Source of the DNA: JACRCT01 sp049841135
GTDB taxonomy: Bacteria; Myxococcota; Myxococcia; Myxococcales; UBA5297
Length of the DNA: 64,000 nt
Direction of reading: 5' to 3'
Assembly: GCA_049841135.1 (NCBI GenBank)
Contig: JASGHK010000008.1
Location: forward strand, 868,001-932,000
Shown one piece after another: positions 37,510-46,800 of the stretch. The stretch's first letter is position 1, and each line of letters begins with the position of its first letter. The notes under the pieces were generated by a model that was not told the origin of the DNA, made no database searches, and saw only the letters and a program-made list of their open reading frames with translations. Both the position numbers and the translations under genes were made by a program.

Positions 37510-39503
37510 CTACGGCTCGTACCAGATGGGGCTCGTCCAGGCCCGCTCCTGGACGGTCTTCACGCGCCCGGCCTCGTCGCACTTGGCGGGCCGCTCGGCG
37601 CCCGTGGTGCGCGCGCAGTCCCAGCTCGACCACCGGCACGTCGGCGCTTCGAGCACGCGGACGTAATAGAAGGCCGGCACCGCCGGGTCGAACCCCGGGT
37701 CGGACCAGACCTGGAAGAAGCTCGCCTCTCCGTTGGCATTCGCGCCGCACTTCGCGTCATCGTAGTTGCCGCCCGCCTTCGAAGAGCGGACGAGCGTCTC
37801 CACCTTCTCGTGCGCGACGCCATCCGCGCTCCGCCAGCCTTTGACGATTCTGGATCTCCTCGAGCGCGTTGCCGGGCATCTGTGCAGTCCCCGGGTCGGC
37901 CACCGCGGACACGACGAACCTCGGCGACTCACCGCTGGGCGCCTTGGCCAGCACGCCGCCCATGGGCACGGCGCTGGCGTAGGCCTTGGCTTCCCAGCCT
38001 TCGGCGGAGGAGAAGTCGGCGGGGACCTCGAACCCACCGAAGAGGCGGACCTGGATGCGCGTGCCGCTGGTGGCGAACGCCTCTCGGCGCCGGAAGGCAG
38101 CGAAGATCGCGTCGCGCGAGTTCTCCTCGGCCCAGACGCCGGTGAGCCCGCCGGGGTTGGTGATGTACGTGTCGTGCGTGAGGGTGCCCTTGGCGAAGCG
38201 CTTGGCGACGGAGTCGTCCACCAGGCCGACGTGGCCGTCGAAGTCGTGCTCCTCGGTCCGGCCGACGGTGGCGTTGTGGGTGTCGGTGGTGGCCATGAAC
38301 GCCATCCGGTAGGGGTTGACGCCCAGCTCTTCGCGTTGGCGCAGCCCCTCGAGCAGGATGCCCCGGCCGTAGTCGTACTTGGACGTGCAGCCCTTCAGCC
38401 GCATCCCCAGGGTCCCGACCTTCTCGCCGCAGTCCATAGCGCCCTCGGGCCAGAGGTCCTCGAAGCGGCAAGCCGCGTCGCCGCTCGTCGAGCCCAGGCC
38501 GTCGCGGCACTCCGAGGCGCCCTTGTTCTGGAAGATCTCGAAGAGCGGCTCGAGGTAGCCGCGCGCCGTCGCACGGTACACGCGCTCGTCCTTCGTCCGC
38601 CCGTTCGCCGGCTCCGGCGCGAACATGGCGCCGCTGGCGAGGTTGGTGTTGTGCGCCTCGGTCATCACGTCGCAGCCCGCGACGTCGAGCAGGCAGTCCT
38701 TCATCAGGCCCGCCCATAGGTGCCAGGCGGTCGGCGCCTCGTAGTGCGAGAGCGGAACCTCGGGGACGTGCGCGTTGCGGAAGAGCACCAGCCGGTGGAG
38801 GTTGTCGATGCCCGGCGTCGCCGTGTACTCGTAGCCCACGAACGCGGTGAAGCCGCAGGAGGCTGTCTTGTCGTCGGCGCCCTCGGCAGCCTGGCGTATC
38901 GCCTGCCAGCGGGTGGCGCGCGCGGCCTCGACGCACCCCTCTTCGCCCTCGCAGATGGGGACGCGGGCCGGCACCATCTCGGTGCACTCCACGCCGAAGC
39001 GCGTCGTGCCGGTCTCCGGATCCGAGCGGTAGAGCTGGCGAGATCTCGCTGTCGTAGGCGGCGTGCCCGGGCTCGGTGCACAGGGCAATCTCGCCGATGA
39101 ACTCGATGTGGTCGCTCACCGCGGCGAAGTCCAGCGGCCGCGCGAGCTGGACGGTGCGCGGGCCGCCTTCGAAGGCGATGGCCTCGCCCTTGGCGTAACG
39201 GTAGAGGTCGGCCGGCGTCGCGCGGTTCCCGTAGGCCCAGGCGTCGAACGAGAAGCCGGTGTGCGCGTGGAGGTCGCCGAAGAGCGCGCGACGCGTCGGC
39301 GTGCGCGCGGTGCAGGCCTGACGCGTCTCGGTGTAGGTCCAGCTCGAGCCGTCGTCCAGCCTGGCGAAGTCGATGCTGGGCAGGACGGGCTCGGGCAGCG
39401 CGGCGTCGAGGCCCGCGAGCGGCCCGGCGTCGGCCGGGGTCTCCGCCGGCTTCGGGCAACCGGCGAGCAGTGCGAGCGAGAGAAAGACGGAGGGAGTGCG
39501 CAT
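37510..39503 (-). CDS. Lipoprotein with PHP-like DUF3604 domain (two frame breaks)
   Basis: About 663 residues after repair. The lipobox is in LSLALLAGCPKP. The DUF3604 signature GDLHAHTGFSFDAW, then DFAAVSDHIEFIGE, VGYEYTATPG, TEAHNTNLASG and TTDTHNATVG, indicates a metal-dependent phosphoesterase-like fold acting outside the cytoplasm. Frame breaks lie near 39036-39046 (beside AGCT; repair gives EISQLYRSDP) and at GATTC 37846-37850 (repair gives EEIQIVKGWRS). The length is then divisible by three. The substrate is unknown; relatives are abundant in environmental bacteria. Confidence 0.75.
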
Positions 39504-39605
39504 GGCGGCCGGCACGTTAGCCAAGCCGTGCGCCACCAGCCAGGACGACCGGCGGCCGGGCGTGCACGTTCGCACGCCCCGCCCAGAGCCGATCGTTCGA
39601 GACGG

Positions 39606-39869
39606 TCAGTTGGCTGCCTGGCAGATCTTCGTCTCCGGCTTCATCGAGCAGGCCTTGGTGCCCTTGACGACGCAGCCCAGCTTCTCGCAGTTGGCCCTGC
39701 GCTTGGCGTCGTCGTGCCCGTCGAACTTGCACTCGTCGCAGCCCGTCGAGCCTGAGCCGCACACGTAGCAGTGGGTCTTGGGGTCTGAATCCTTGCTGTC
39801 CTCGGCCCTCGAAGGGGCGCCGACCATGAGGACTGCGAGCGCCACCGCCATCGTCAGTGCGGACTTCAT
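39606..39869 (-). CDS. Small secreted cysteine-rich protein
   Basis: 87 residues. A signal peptide (LTMAVALAVLMVGAPSRA) is followed by a mature part with eight cysteines (HCYVCGSGSTGCDECKF, CEKLGC, ACSMK, ICQ). Four disulfides or a metal site are possible. The ATG at 39869 is preceded by CAGGAGGAACG. It lies alone between the PHP-like lipoprotein and the HAD gene. Confidence 0.65.
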   Translation of the reverse strand: MKSALTMAVALAVLMVGAPSRAEDSKDSDPKTHCYVCGSGSTGCDECKFDGHDDAKRRANCEKLGCVVKGTKACSMKPETKICQAAN

Positions 39870-39996
39870 CGTTCGTTCCTCCTGGGACCTTGCGTGCGTT
39901 GCACAGTGTAGCCCTGCCGCCCCGCCACCCGCGAGGCCTTGCACGCCTCGAGCCACTGGCCCCGAGGCGCCGACCCAGGTTAGGTTCCGCCCGCGC

Positions 39997-40673
39997 ATGG
40001 ACCTCGTCCTCTTCGACATCGACGGCACGCTGGTGGACACGGGAGGCGCTGGCCGCCGCGCGATCGAAGCGGCGGCGATGCAGCTCTACCGCCGGCCAGA
40101 CCTCTTCGAAGACGTCGCCTTCGACGGCGCGACCGACCGCGCCATCTGCCGGGCCGCCCTGCGCAACCTGGACCGCCCCTTCGACGACTCCGACATCGAC
40201 CGGCTGCTCGATGCCTATATCGCGCTGCTCGGTGACGAGGTCGCGAGCTCGCCCCGCTATCAGGTCTACCCGGGTGTCGAGCACCTGGCGGCGACGCTCG
40301 AGTCGCGGGGCGTCGTCCTCGGGCTCGGGACCGGCAACGTGGAGGCCGGCGCCAGGGTCAAGCTCCAGCGTGGCGACCTGAACCGCTTCTTCTCGTTCGG
40401 CGGCTTCGGCGACGACGCCGAGGAGCGCGGCGCGCTCATCCGCATGGGCCTGCGGCGCGGCGAGCAGATCCTCGGGCGCCGCGCCAAGGACCCCTGGATC
40501 ATCGGCGACACACCCAAGGACCACGCCGCCGGACGCGCTGCCGGGGCCAAGGTGATCCTCGTGGCGACCGGCCGCTACTCCGTGGCGAAGCCCGGGCTTG
40601 CGGGCCCGACCTGTGCGTCGAGACGCTGGAGGACAAGCAGGTCCTCTCGGTCCTCTGGCGGTCGGCAGACTGA
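39997..40673 (+). CDS. HAD-family phosphatase, Gph-like (frame break near the end)
   Basis: About 224 residues. Motif I is LFDIDGTLVDTGG, motif II LGLGTGNVEAG, and motifs III/IV lie in RRAKDPWIIGDTPKDHAAGRAAGA. The family removes phosphate from small molecules such as phosphoglycolate. The C-terminus is out of frame. Removing one C from each of two CCC runs (40591-40593 and 40605-40607) gives VAKPGLRADLCVETLEDKQV and a proper end at 40673. Confidence 0.8.
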
Positions 40674-40784
40674 CCCCGCAAACTGGCCTGGCGCCGGTTC
40701 CTGGACCACAATGCGGGGCTTGGAGCCCTGAAAAAAGTGCGTGGTCGGCAATAGATGCGAGCTTCCAGACGCAATCCACCACCA

Positions 40785-40801
40785 GAAAGCACTGCGCTTT
40801 C
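40785..40801. promoter_or_regulatory. Small inverted repeat upstream of the pilin cluster
   Basis: GAAAGC and GCTTTC surround ACTGC, 64 bases before the first minor pilin. It could be an operator. No convincing sigma-54 or sigma-70 promoter was recognised in 40674-40864. Confidence 0.3.
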
Positions 40802-40864
40802 CGATGGTTGCATGACGTTTCCGCCGGGCTCGAAGCTTGCTAGCGGATGCCCCGAGGCCCTTCC

Positions 40865-41533
40865 ATGCGAACGAATCGCGGTTTCACGCTGATTGAGACG
40901 ATGGTCACCATCGCGATCCTGGGCATCCTGCTCGCCCTGGCGGTCGCGAGCTACGGCGCGGGAGGAACACGCGGCGCCGTCCAGAATGCCGCGTCGGACT
41001 TCCAGTCCACCCTGCTCAGCGCGCGGCAGCGGGCGATGGAGCGGGGCAGCGACGTGTGGGTCATCCTCTACCCCTACATCAACCGAGCCGGGTCCGAAGA
41101 CTCCACCAAGAACGCGGGCGCCTACTTCGTGGTCGAGGACGTCACGCTGACGTTCGCCACGGACTACGCCAGCTACTCCCCTCCGGGGACCATCCGCCCA
41201 AGCAATACGACCAACTCGCTCATCGACCAGGTGTGGCTGGAGGACTACCCGCGCCGGAACGCACGCTTCTTGAAGGACGACCTCGCGGCTGGGGCCTACC
41301 GCGCTCCCTTCAACACCGTGGTCGCCGCGGGCTGCGGCTTCTGCTCGGGATCGCCGCGCCACGGCGCCATCGTGTTCAGCGGCGAGGGCGCTGCCCGCTT
41401 CATCAAGGGCGATGGCACGGTGGACTCGACCAGCAAGAACGTCTCCGTCAGCTTCTCGAGCTTCGAGCTGCCCCTGACCAACCACCTGCTCGTGGTGACC
41501 GGTCCCACCGGTTTCATCGGCCTCTACCCCTGA
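40865..41533 (+). CDS. fimU: Type IV minor pilin, FimU/GspH-like
   Basis: 222 residues with a class III signal peptide: leader MRTNRG, then FTLIETMVTIAILGILLALAV with Glu at position 5. PilD would cleave after the Gly. It heads a fimU-pilV-pilW-pilX-pilY1 cluster, whose products form the priming complex at the pilus tip. The ATG at 40865 leaves a short leader; an ATG at 40847 is also in frame. Confidence 0.85.
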   Translation: MRTNRGFTLIETMVTIAILGILLALAVASYGAGGTRGAVQNAASDFQSTLLSARQRAMERGSDVWVILYPYINRAGSEDSTKNAGAYFVVEDVTLTFATDYASYSPPGTIRPSNTTNSLIDQVWLEDYPRRNARFLKDDLAAGAYRAPFNTVVAAGCGFCSGSPRHGAIVFSGEGAARFIKGDGTVDSTSKNVSVSFSSFELPLTNHLLVVTGPTGFIGLYP

Positions 41534-41543
41534 GGAGGAAGCC

Positions 41544-42116
41544 ATGACCTCTCCCCGCCTCCTGTCTGCTTCCCGCCGGCGCTTCCCCCGCGGCTCCGTC
41601 ATGCTCGAGGCGATCATCGCCAGCGCGGTGTTCGCCATCGGCGTCGTCGGCGCGTTCCAGGGCATCGTCTTTGCCAGCCGCCAGAACGCCATGGCCAACC
41701 GGATCATGCGGGCGACGGCCATCGCTCAGCAGATCCGCACGTCGATGGAGGTCCAGGCCTATACGCGCTTGACCGGGTCTGGCGGGGCGCTGGCGGCCAC
41801 CCCGACCAGCAACGGCACCATCAAGGCCCAAGCTGGCGGCCTGGAGGGATTGCCGGGCGCCCAGGTCATCGACTTGGACGCGTACGAGGGCGGCGCCGCC
41901 GCTGGCCTGCGGCTCCAGCCGCTCTTCTCCGGCGAGGACCAGCGCATCTACAAGCGCGTGCTGGTGCTCCTGCCACCGAAGGTCGAGTCCGGCGTGACGA
42001 TCTCCCGGAACATCGGCATCGTCGTCTCCTGGCAGGAGATGGGGCGCCAGCAGTACCACAAGCAGTGGCTGATGCTGCTCGCGCCCACCATGGACAACGG
42101 CAGCATCCTCCTCTAG
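41544..42116 (+). CDS. pilV: Type IV minor pilin PilV-like
   Basis: 190 residues. After a 17-residue basic leader (RRRFPRG), the mature N-terminus is SVMLEAIIASAVFAIGVVG with Glu5. The body is small and beta-rich. GAGGAGG lies just before the ATG. It is the second gene of the minor pilin operon. Confidence 0.8.
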   Translation: MTSPRLLSASRRRFPRGSVMLEAIIASAVFAIGVVGAFQGIVFASRQNAMANRIMRATAIAQQIRTSMEVQAYTRLTGSGGALAATPTSNGTIKAQAGGLEGLPGAQVIDLDAYEGGAAAGLRLQPLFSGEDQRIYKRVLVLLPPKVESGVTISRNIGIVVSWQEMGRQQYHKQWLMLLAPTMDNGSILL

Positions 42117-42140
42117 CCACCCTCACGGAGAACCAAGGGA

Positions 42141-43289
42141 ATGCGCTCCAATACTCCCATCGCCGACGCCAGGCGGGCTCACGCGCGGGGCTTCACGCTC
42201 ATCGAGCTGATGGTGGGCTCCGTCGTCAGCTCCATCGTCGTCCTCGGCGTCCTGTCGGCCTACGCCGGCATCAATTCGGCCTACCTCTCGGAGACGAAGA
42301 TCAAGTCCGCGGTCGAGCACTCGCGCAGCGCGCAGGCCTTCCTGGAGCGCACCGTGCGGCTGGCAGGCTACGGCGTGGACCCCAAGTACGCCTTCGACTT
42401 TGCGACCACCAACCTCGGCTCGTACGGCACCACCAAGGACAACTACGTTCCCTCGACGACGCCGCCCACCTTCGCCACCGACGACCTCGCCTTCCGCTAC
42501 CGCGACCCCGGCTACTTCCGTTCCGGGAAGCTGACGACCGCCGGGGACAAGATCACCTTCAACACGTCCCTGGGCGTCGACGTCAAGGCGGGCCAGCAGT
42601 CCTTCATCGTCGCCTGCCCGAACAGCGGCGGCGAGTACGTGGTGGTCAAGTCGCAAGGGACCGGCACGGTTTCGGCGAGCGCGACGAGCATCACCACGGC
42701 CACGTACGGCGCGCCCTTCTCCACCACGGTCCCCACCTGCGCCACGCTGAACGCGACCGTCTTCCTGATGTACGAGATCCGGATCCGGGTGAAGGAGTAC
42801 GGCGGGCTGCCCTACCTGGTGGCCTTCGACAGCTTCGAAACCCCTGACACGGCCGCCTTCGTGCCCATCGCCGCCGGCGTCGAGAGCTTCCAGGTGGCCT
42901 ACGTGATGAACCGCCCCGTCGGCACGACCCTGCCCGCGGGCGTGACCATCCCGGACACGGCCGGCAACTCCAACTGGATCCTCATGGACGTGGGGAGCGA
43001 GCCGCTGCCGACCACCGGCGACCTCGCGCCCAACTACGACACGAGCTACTCGGACAAGAGCCGGTTCAACAAGAACCCCACCAACATCCGCGCCGTCCGC
43101 CTCTCCCTGGTCGTTCGCAACAACAGCGCCTTCGCCAACCTGAAATACCCCCGCGGCCCAGTCGAGAACCAGCCGGTCTTCGACGCGACCCCGGACGGGT
43201 ACTTCCGGACGACCATCACCACCACCGTCCCCGTCCCCAACATGAAGAGCCGCGCGTTCTTCCTCGGCACCACCGCCACGGGAGGCTGA
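42141..43289 (+). CDS. pilW: Type IV minor pilin PilW-like
   Basis: 382 residues. The leader ends in HARG and the mature protein begins FTLIELMVGSVVSSIVVLGVL with Glu5. The large C-terminal domain contains AFLERTVRLAGYGVDPK, typical of PilW. It is expected to sit in the tip complex with PilV, PilX, FimU and PilY1. Confidence 0.85.
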   Translation: MRSNTPIADARRAHARGFTLIELMVGSVVSSIVVLGVLSAYAGINSAYLSETKIKSAVEHSRSAQAFLERTVRLAGYGVDPKYAFDFATTNLGSYGTTKDNYVPSTTPPTFATDDLAFRYRDPGYFRSGKLTTAGDKITFNTSLGVDVKAGQQSFIVACPNSGGEYVVVKSQGTGTVSASATSITTATYGAPFSTTVPTCATLNATVFLMYEIRIRVKEYGGLPYLVAFDSFETPDTAAFVPIAAGVESFQVAYVMNRPVGTTLPAGVTIPDTAGNSNWILMDVGSEPLPTTGDLAPNYDTSYSDKSRFNKNPTNIRAVRLSLVVRNNSAFANLKYPRGPVENQPVFDATPDGYFRTTITTTVPVPNMKSRAFFLGTTATGG

Positions 43290-43292
43290 ACC

Positions 43293-43793
43293 ATGACAAC
43301 CCTTCGGCAGCCGCGCGGAAACGCGCTCCTCATCACCGTCGTCGCCTTGGCAGTCCTCATGGTGCTCGTGGTCGGGGCCATCCGCTTCACCGGCACCAAC
43401 CGCGCCTCGGCAGGCGCCAAGCTCAGCGCCGACCGGGTCGCCGCCTGTGCGGAGGTCGCGCGCCGGACCCTCATCTCCCGGCTCAGGGTCTCCCAGAAGG
43501 TTCCGACGGAAGAGATCAAGTTCGACGAAGCCATCGTCGACGACATCAACCCGGTGAAGCAGTCGAGGATCCTCACCGCGCACTACGGCGGCGCTCAGGC
43601 GGCGACCGTGCTCGCGGTCTCCTCGTCACAGATGTCCGGCACCAAGAGGTCGGCGCGCGGTCTGTCGAACGTCCTCGTCGAAAGCCCCACCGGGGGCGGC
43701 CAGTACTTCTCGGTGACCGTGCTGTGCCGCGAGGCGCCGCCCTCCACCCGGGAAGCCGAGGTCGAGTACCTCTTCCGCTACGGCGCGTACTAG
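43293..43793 (+). CDS. pilX: Type IV minor pilin PilX-like
   Basis: 166 residues. The leader RQPRG is followed by NALLITVVALAVLMVLVVGAIRF, which lacks Glu5, as PilX/GspK-type tip pilins often do. It lies between pilW and pilY1 with gaps of 3 and 9 bases. The start is ATG at 43293. Confidence 0.8.
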   Translation: MTTLRQPRGNALLITVVALAVLMVLVVGAIRFTGTNRASAGAKLSADRVAACAEVARRTLISRLRVSQKVPTEEIKFDEAIVDDINPVKQSRILTAHYGGAQAATVLAVSSSQMSGTKRSARGLSNVLVESPTGGGQYFSVTVLCREAPPSTREAEVEYLFRYGAY

Positions 43794-43802
43794 GAGACGT
43801 CC

Positions 43803-46800
43803 ATGACCCGAACTGCTCTTTCTGCCGCGCTGGCCCTTGCCGGACTCTTCGCCTCCTCCGAGGCCCTCGCGCTCGACGAAGCCGCCTGCTGCGTGCAGTC
43901 GACCTCCAAGGTCGACGCCATCCTCAACCCCGCCCGCGGGTCCGACGAGAAGTTCTTCGGGCGCGCCGGCGGCCCGCCCAACATCCTCTTCATCCTCGAC
44001 AACTCGGGGTCGATGGAAGGCCAGTCGACGGGCGATTACGGCGCCTGGCCGCAGGTCTGGGACGATGCCGAGGGCTGCGGCTGGAGCGCGCTCAACAGCC
44101 TGGGCTACAGCAAGAACGTCACCTACCCGCCGATGCGCAAGAGCGTCACCGCCACCAACCCCTTCAACACCGACTGGTTCGACAAGACCAAGTACTACGA
44201 TGCGCCGAAGCTGGGCTACGGCAACAACTTCAACAAGAAGCCGGGCGACACCGCCAACAACAACCGCGGCACCATCTTCAACAGCGACACCGACGCCTGC
44301 AACGGGGCGCCCGACGTCGCCAACTGCAAGAGCTGCCTGGCGAACTCCGGCTACTACATCTTCGGCCGCAGCACCGGCACGCTGACCAACGCCAACATGG
44401 AGGGCTACTACGGCGACACCGAGAACCGGCAGAACTGGATGGTGCGCGACGACGACAAGACCGCCCTCGTCAACTCCCCCGCCCCCACCTTCCAGGTGGG
44501 CACCGGCTGCAACAACGCCGCCAGCCCCGTCTGCTCGTCCTGCACCACCTGGACGGACACCGCCCCGGCCAACATCTACTACGACAGCTACAACACCACC
44601 CGCGTGGAGTTCTCCTCCACCGTCGAGTGCGCCCGGGTGAAGTCGGCGACCTACCAGAACTACTCCACCGAGCGCCGCGTCACCGGCAACTTCCTCAACT
44701 TCTACGCTCCGCGCGACTCGGGCGCGGTCATCACCCTCTCCAACATCATCAACGACCTCAAGGAGGTCCGCTTCGCGCTCTACACCCTCAACCGGAACAC
44801 GTCGAGCGACAAGTGCTTCTGGGGCAGCGACGGCGGCTGCGTGGTCAAGGCGATCGGCCCGTCCTGCGCCAAGAGCTACCCCTGGGACCAGTCGCACTGC
44901 GACAGCAACCGCAACAGCATCCTCACCCCGCTGACCTCCACCATCAACTTCAACAACGGCACGCCCATCACCGGCGCGCTCTACGCCGCCGGCTACTACT
45001 TCAACACGCACACCGGGTCGGGCTCGACTCCGACGGCCGGCTACTCCACGGGCGCCGGTTGGACCTCCAACAGCGACTTCGACGACGCCGACGCGGTCTG
45101 CTGGTCCTGCGGCTTCAACGCCATCGTGCTGCTCTCCGACGGCGAGCCCAACACCGAGAAGCCCATGCCCTCGGCGATCACCTCCATGAGCGCGACCGAG
45201 AAGTGCGCCGAGGTCTCCGAGTACCTCTGGACGCACGATGCCCGCGCGGACATGGCCGACACGCAGAGGATCGCCACCTACACCATCGGCTTCTCGGACA
45301 ACGCGGCCTTCAGCACCACGCTCCAGGAGGTGGCCAGCAAGGGCGGGGGCAGCTTCTACCCGGCCACCAGCACCCAGGGGCTGCGCGACGCCATGCTCCT
45401 CATCATCGAGGACATCGCCCGGCGCAACACCGCCTTCTCCACCAGCAACATCGCCTCGGTGCAGAGCGGCCAGACGGCGATGGCCGCCATCATGCCCCGC
45501 ATGATGCCCTTGAGCGGCAAGCCCTGGACCGGCGACCTCTACCGGTTCGAGCTCTACAACGAGTGGGTGATGAACAACGACAACACCACCCTCGACAGCG
45601 ACAAGAACGGCGACGGCGACGAGAACGACGTGTTCATCGTCGACAAGGACGGCTCCATCATCCTCGAGGACGGCGAAGGCAAGTTCGTCAAGAAGGGGAC
45701 GTCGACCCCGGCCGTCCCGCACTGGGAGGCGCGCAAGCAGCTGCTCACCAACGGGTTCGCCAGCCGGAAGATCTACACCATCGTCGACACGGCCAGCGCC
45801 TCGGGCGCCACCAAGGACGGCTACTTCACCGAGCACGACAACGCGTCGGGTCTCATCGAGTTCGACAGCGCCCACTGGAGCCAGCTCATCGACTACCTGG
45901 GCATCAAGGGGACGGGCATGTGCCCCTTCGGGACCCTCACCGGTGAGCAGGGCGCCTTCTTCGAGAAGCTGCACCTGACCCTGCCGATCGCGACCGCGGC
46001 GGTCAAGGCGTCCACCGGCTACGACTTCAACACCACTCCCAAGGCGGTCAGCGACTACAACGAGCTGTGCGCCCGCGCGCTCATCCAGTTCATCCGCGGC
46101 CAGGACCTGGGCGACGAGGACGGCGACAGCGACCGCACCGAGCCCCGCAACTCCATCCTGGGCGACATCTTCCACTCCTCGCCCATCGTCGTGGACCCGC
46201 CGGTGGACAAGGCCTTCTGCCGCGCGGGCATGCACAACCAGTGCGTGCGCACCCTCTTCGACCAGAACCTGCCCATCACGCCGACCGAGCTGGTCACCAC
46301 CAACGAGACCCACTGCGCCAGCCTCGGGGCGAACGACTACGACGCCTACGACGTCTACCACTGGAACAACCGCAAGCGGGCCCGCCAGGTCCTGGTGGGC
46401 GCCAACGACGGCATGCTGCACGCCTTCGACGGCGGCACCGAGGACAACAGCGGCACCTGCCAGGACGGCGTCTTCCAGGCCTCGTACAACGCGGGCACGG
46501 GCAACGAGCTGTGGGCCTTCATCCCGCCCGACGCCCTGCCCCGGCTGGCGGACATCGTGCTCAGCCACCAGTTCTACGTGGACGGCGACATCATGGTCCG
46601 CGACATCTGGGCCGACGGCAGCGGCAGCGTCTCCTCCCCCGACGGCAAGAAGCAGTCGGACGAGTTCCACACCATCGCCATCGTCGCCGAGGGCCGCGGC
46701 GGCACCCACTACTTCGCGCTGGAGCTCAAGTGGGACGGCTTGCTGTCCGCCGCCGCCAAGCCGGCCTTCCGCTGGATGTACCCGCAGCCCTGCACGCCGG

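Noticed and set aside
40674..40864. Sigma-54 promoter before the pilin cluster
   Set aside because: No GG-N10-GC arrangement of -24/-12 type matched well enough.
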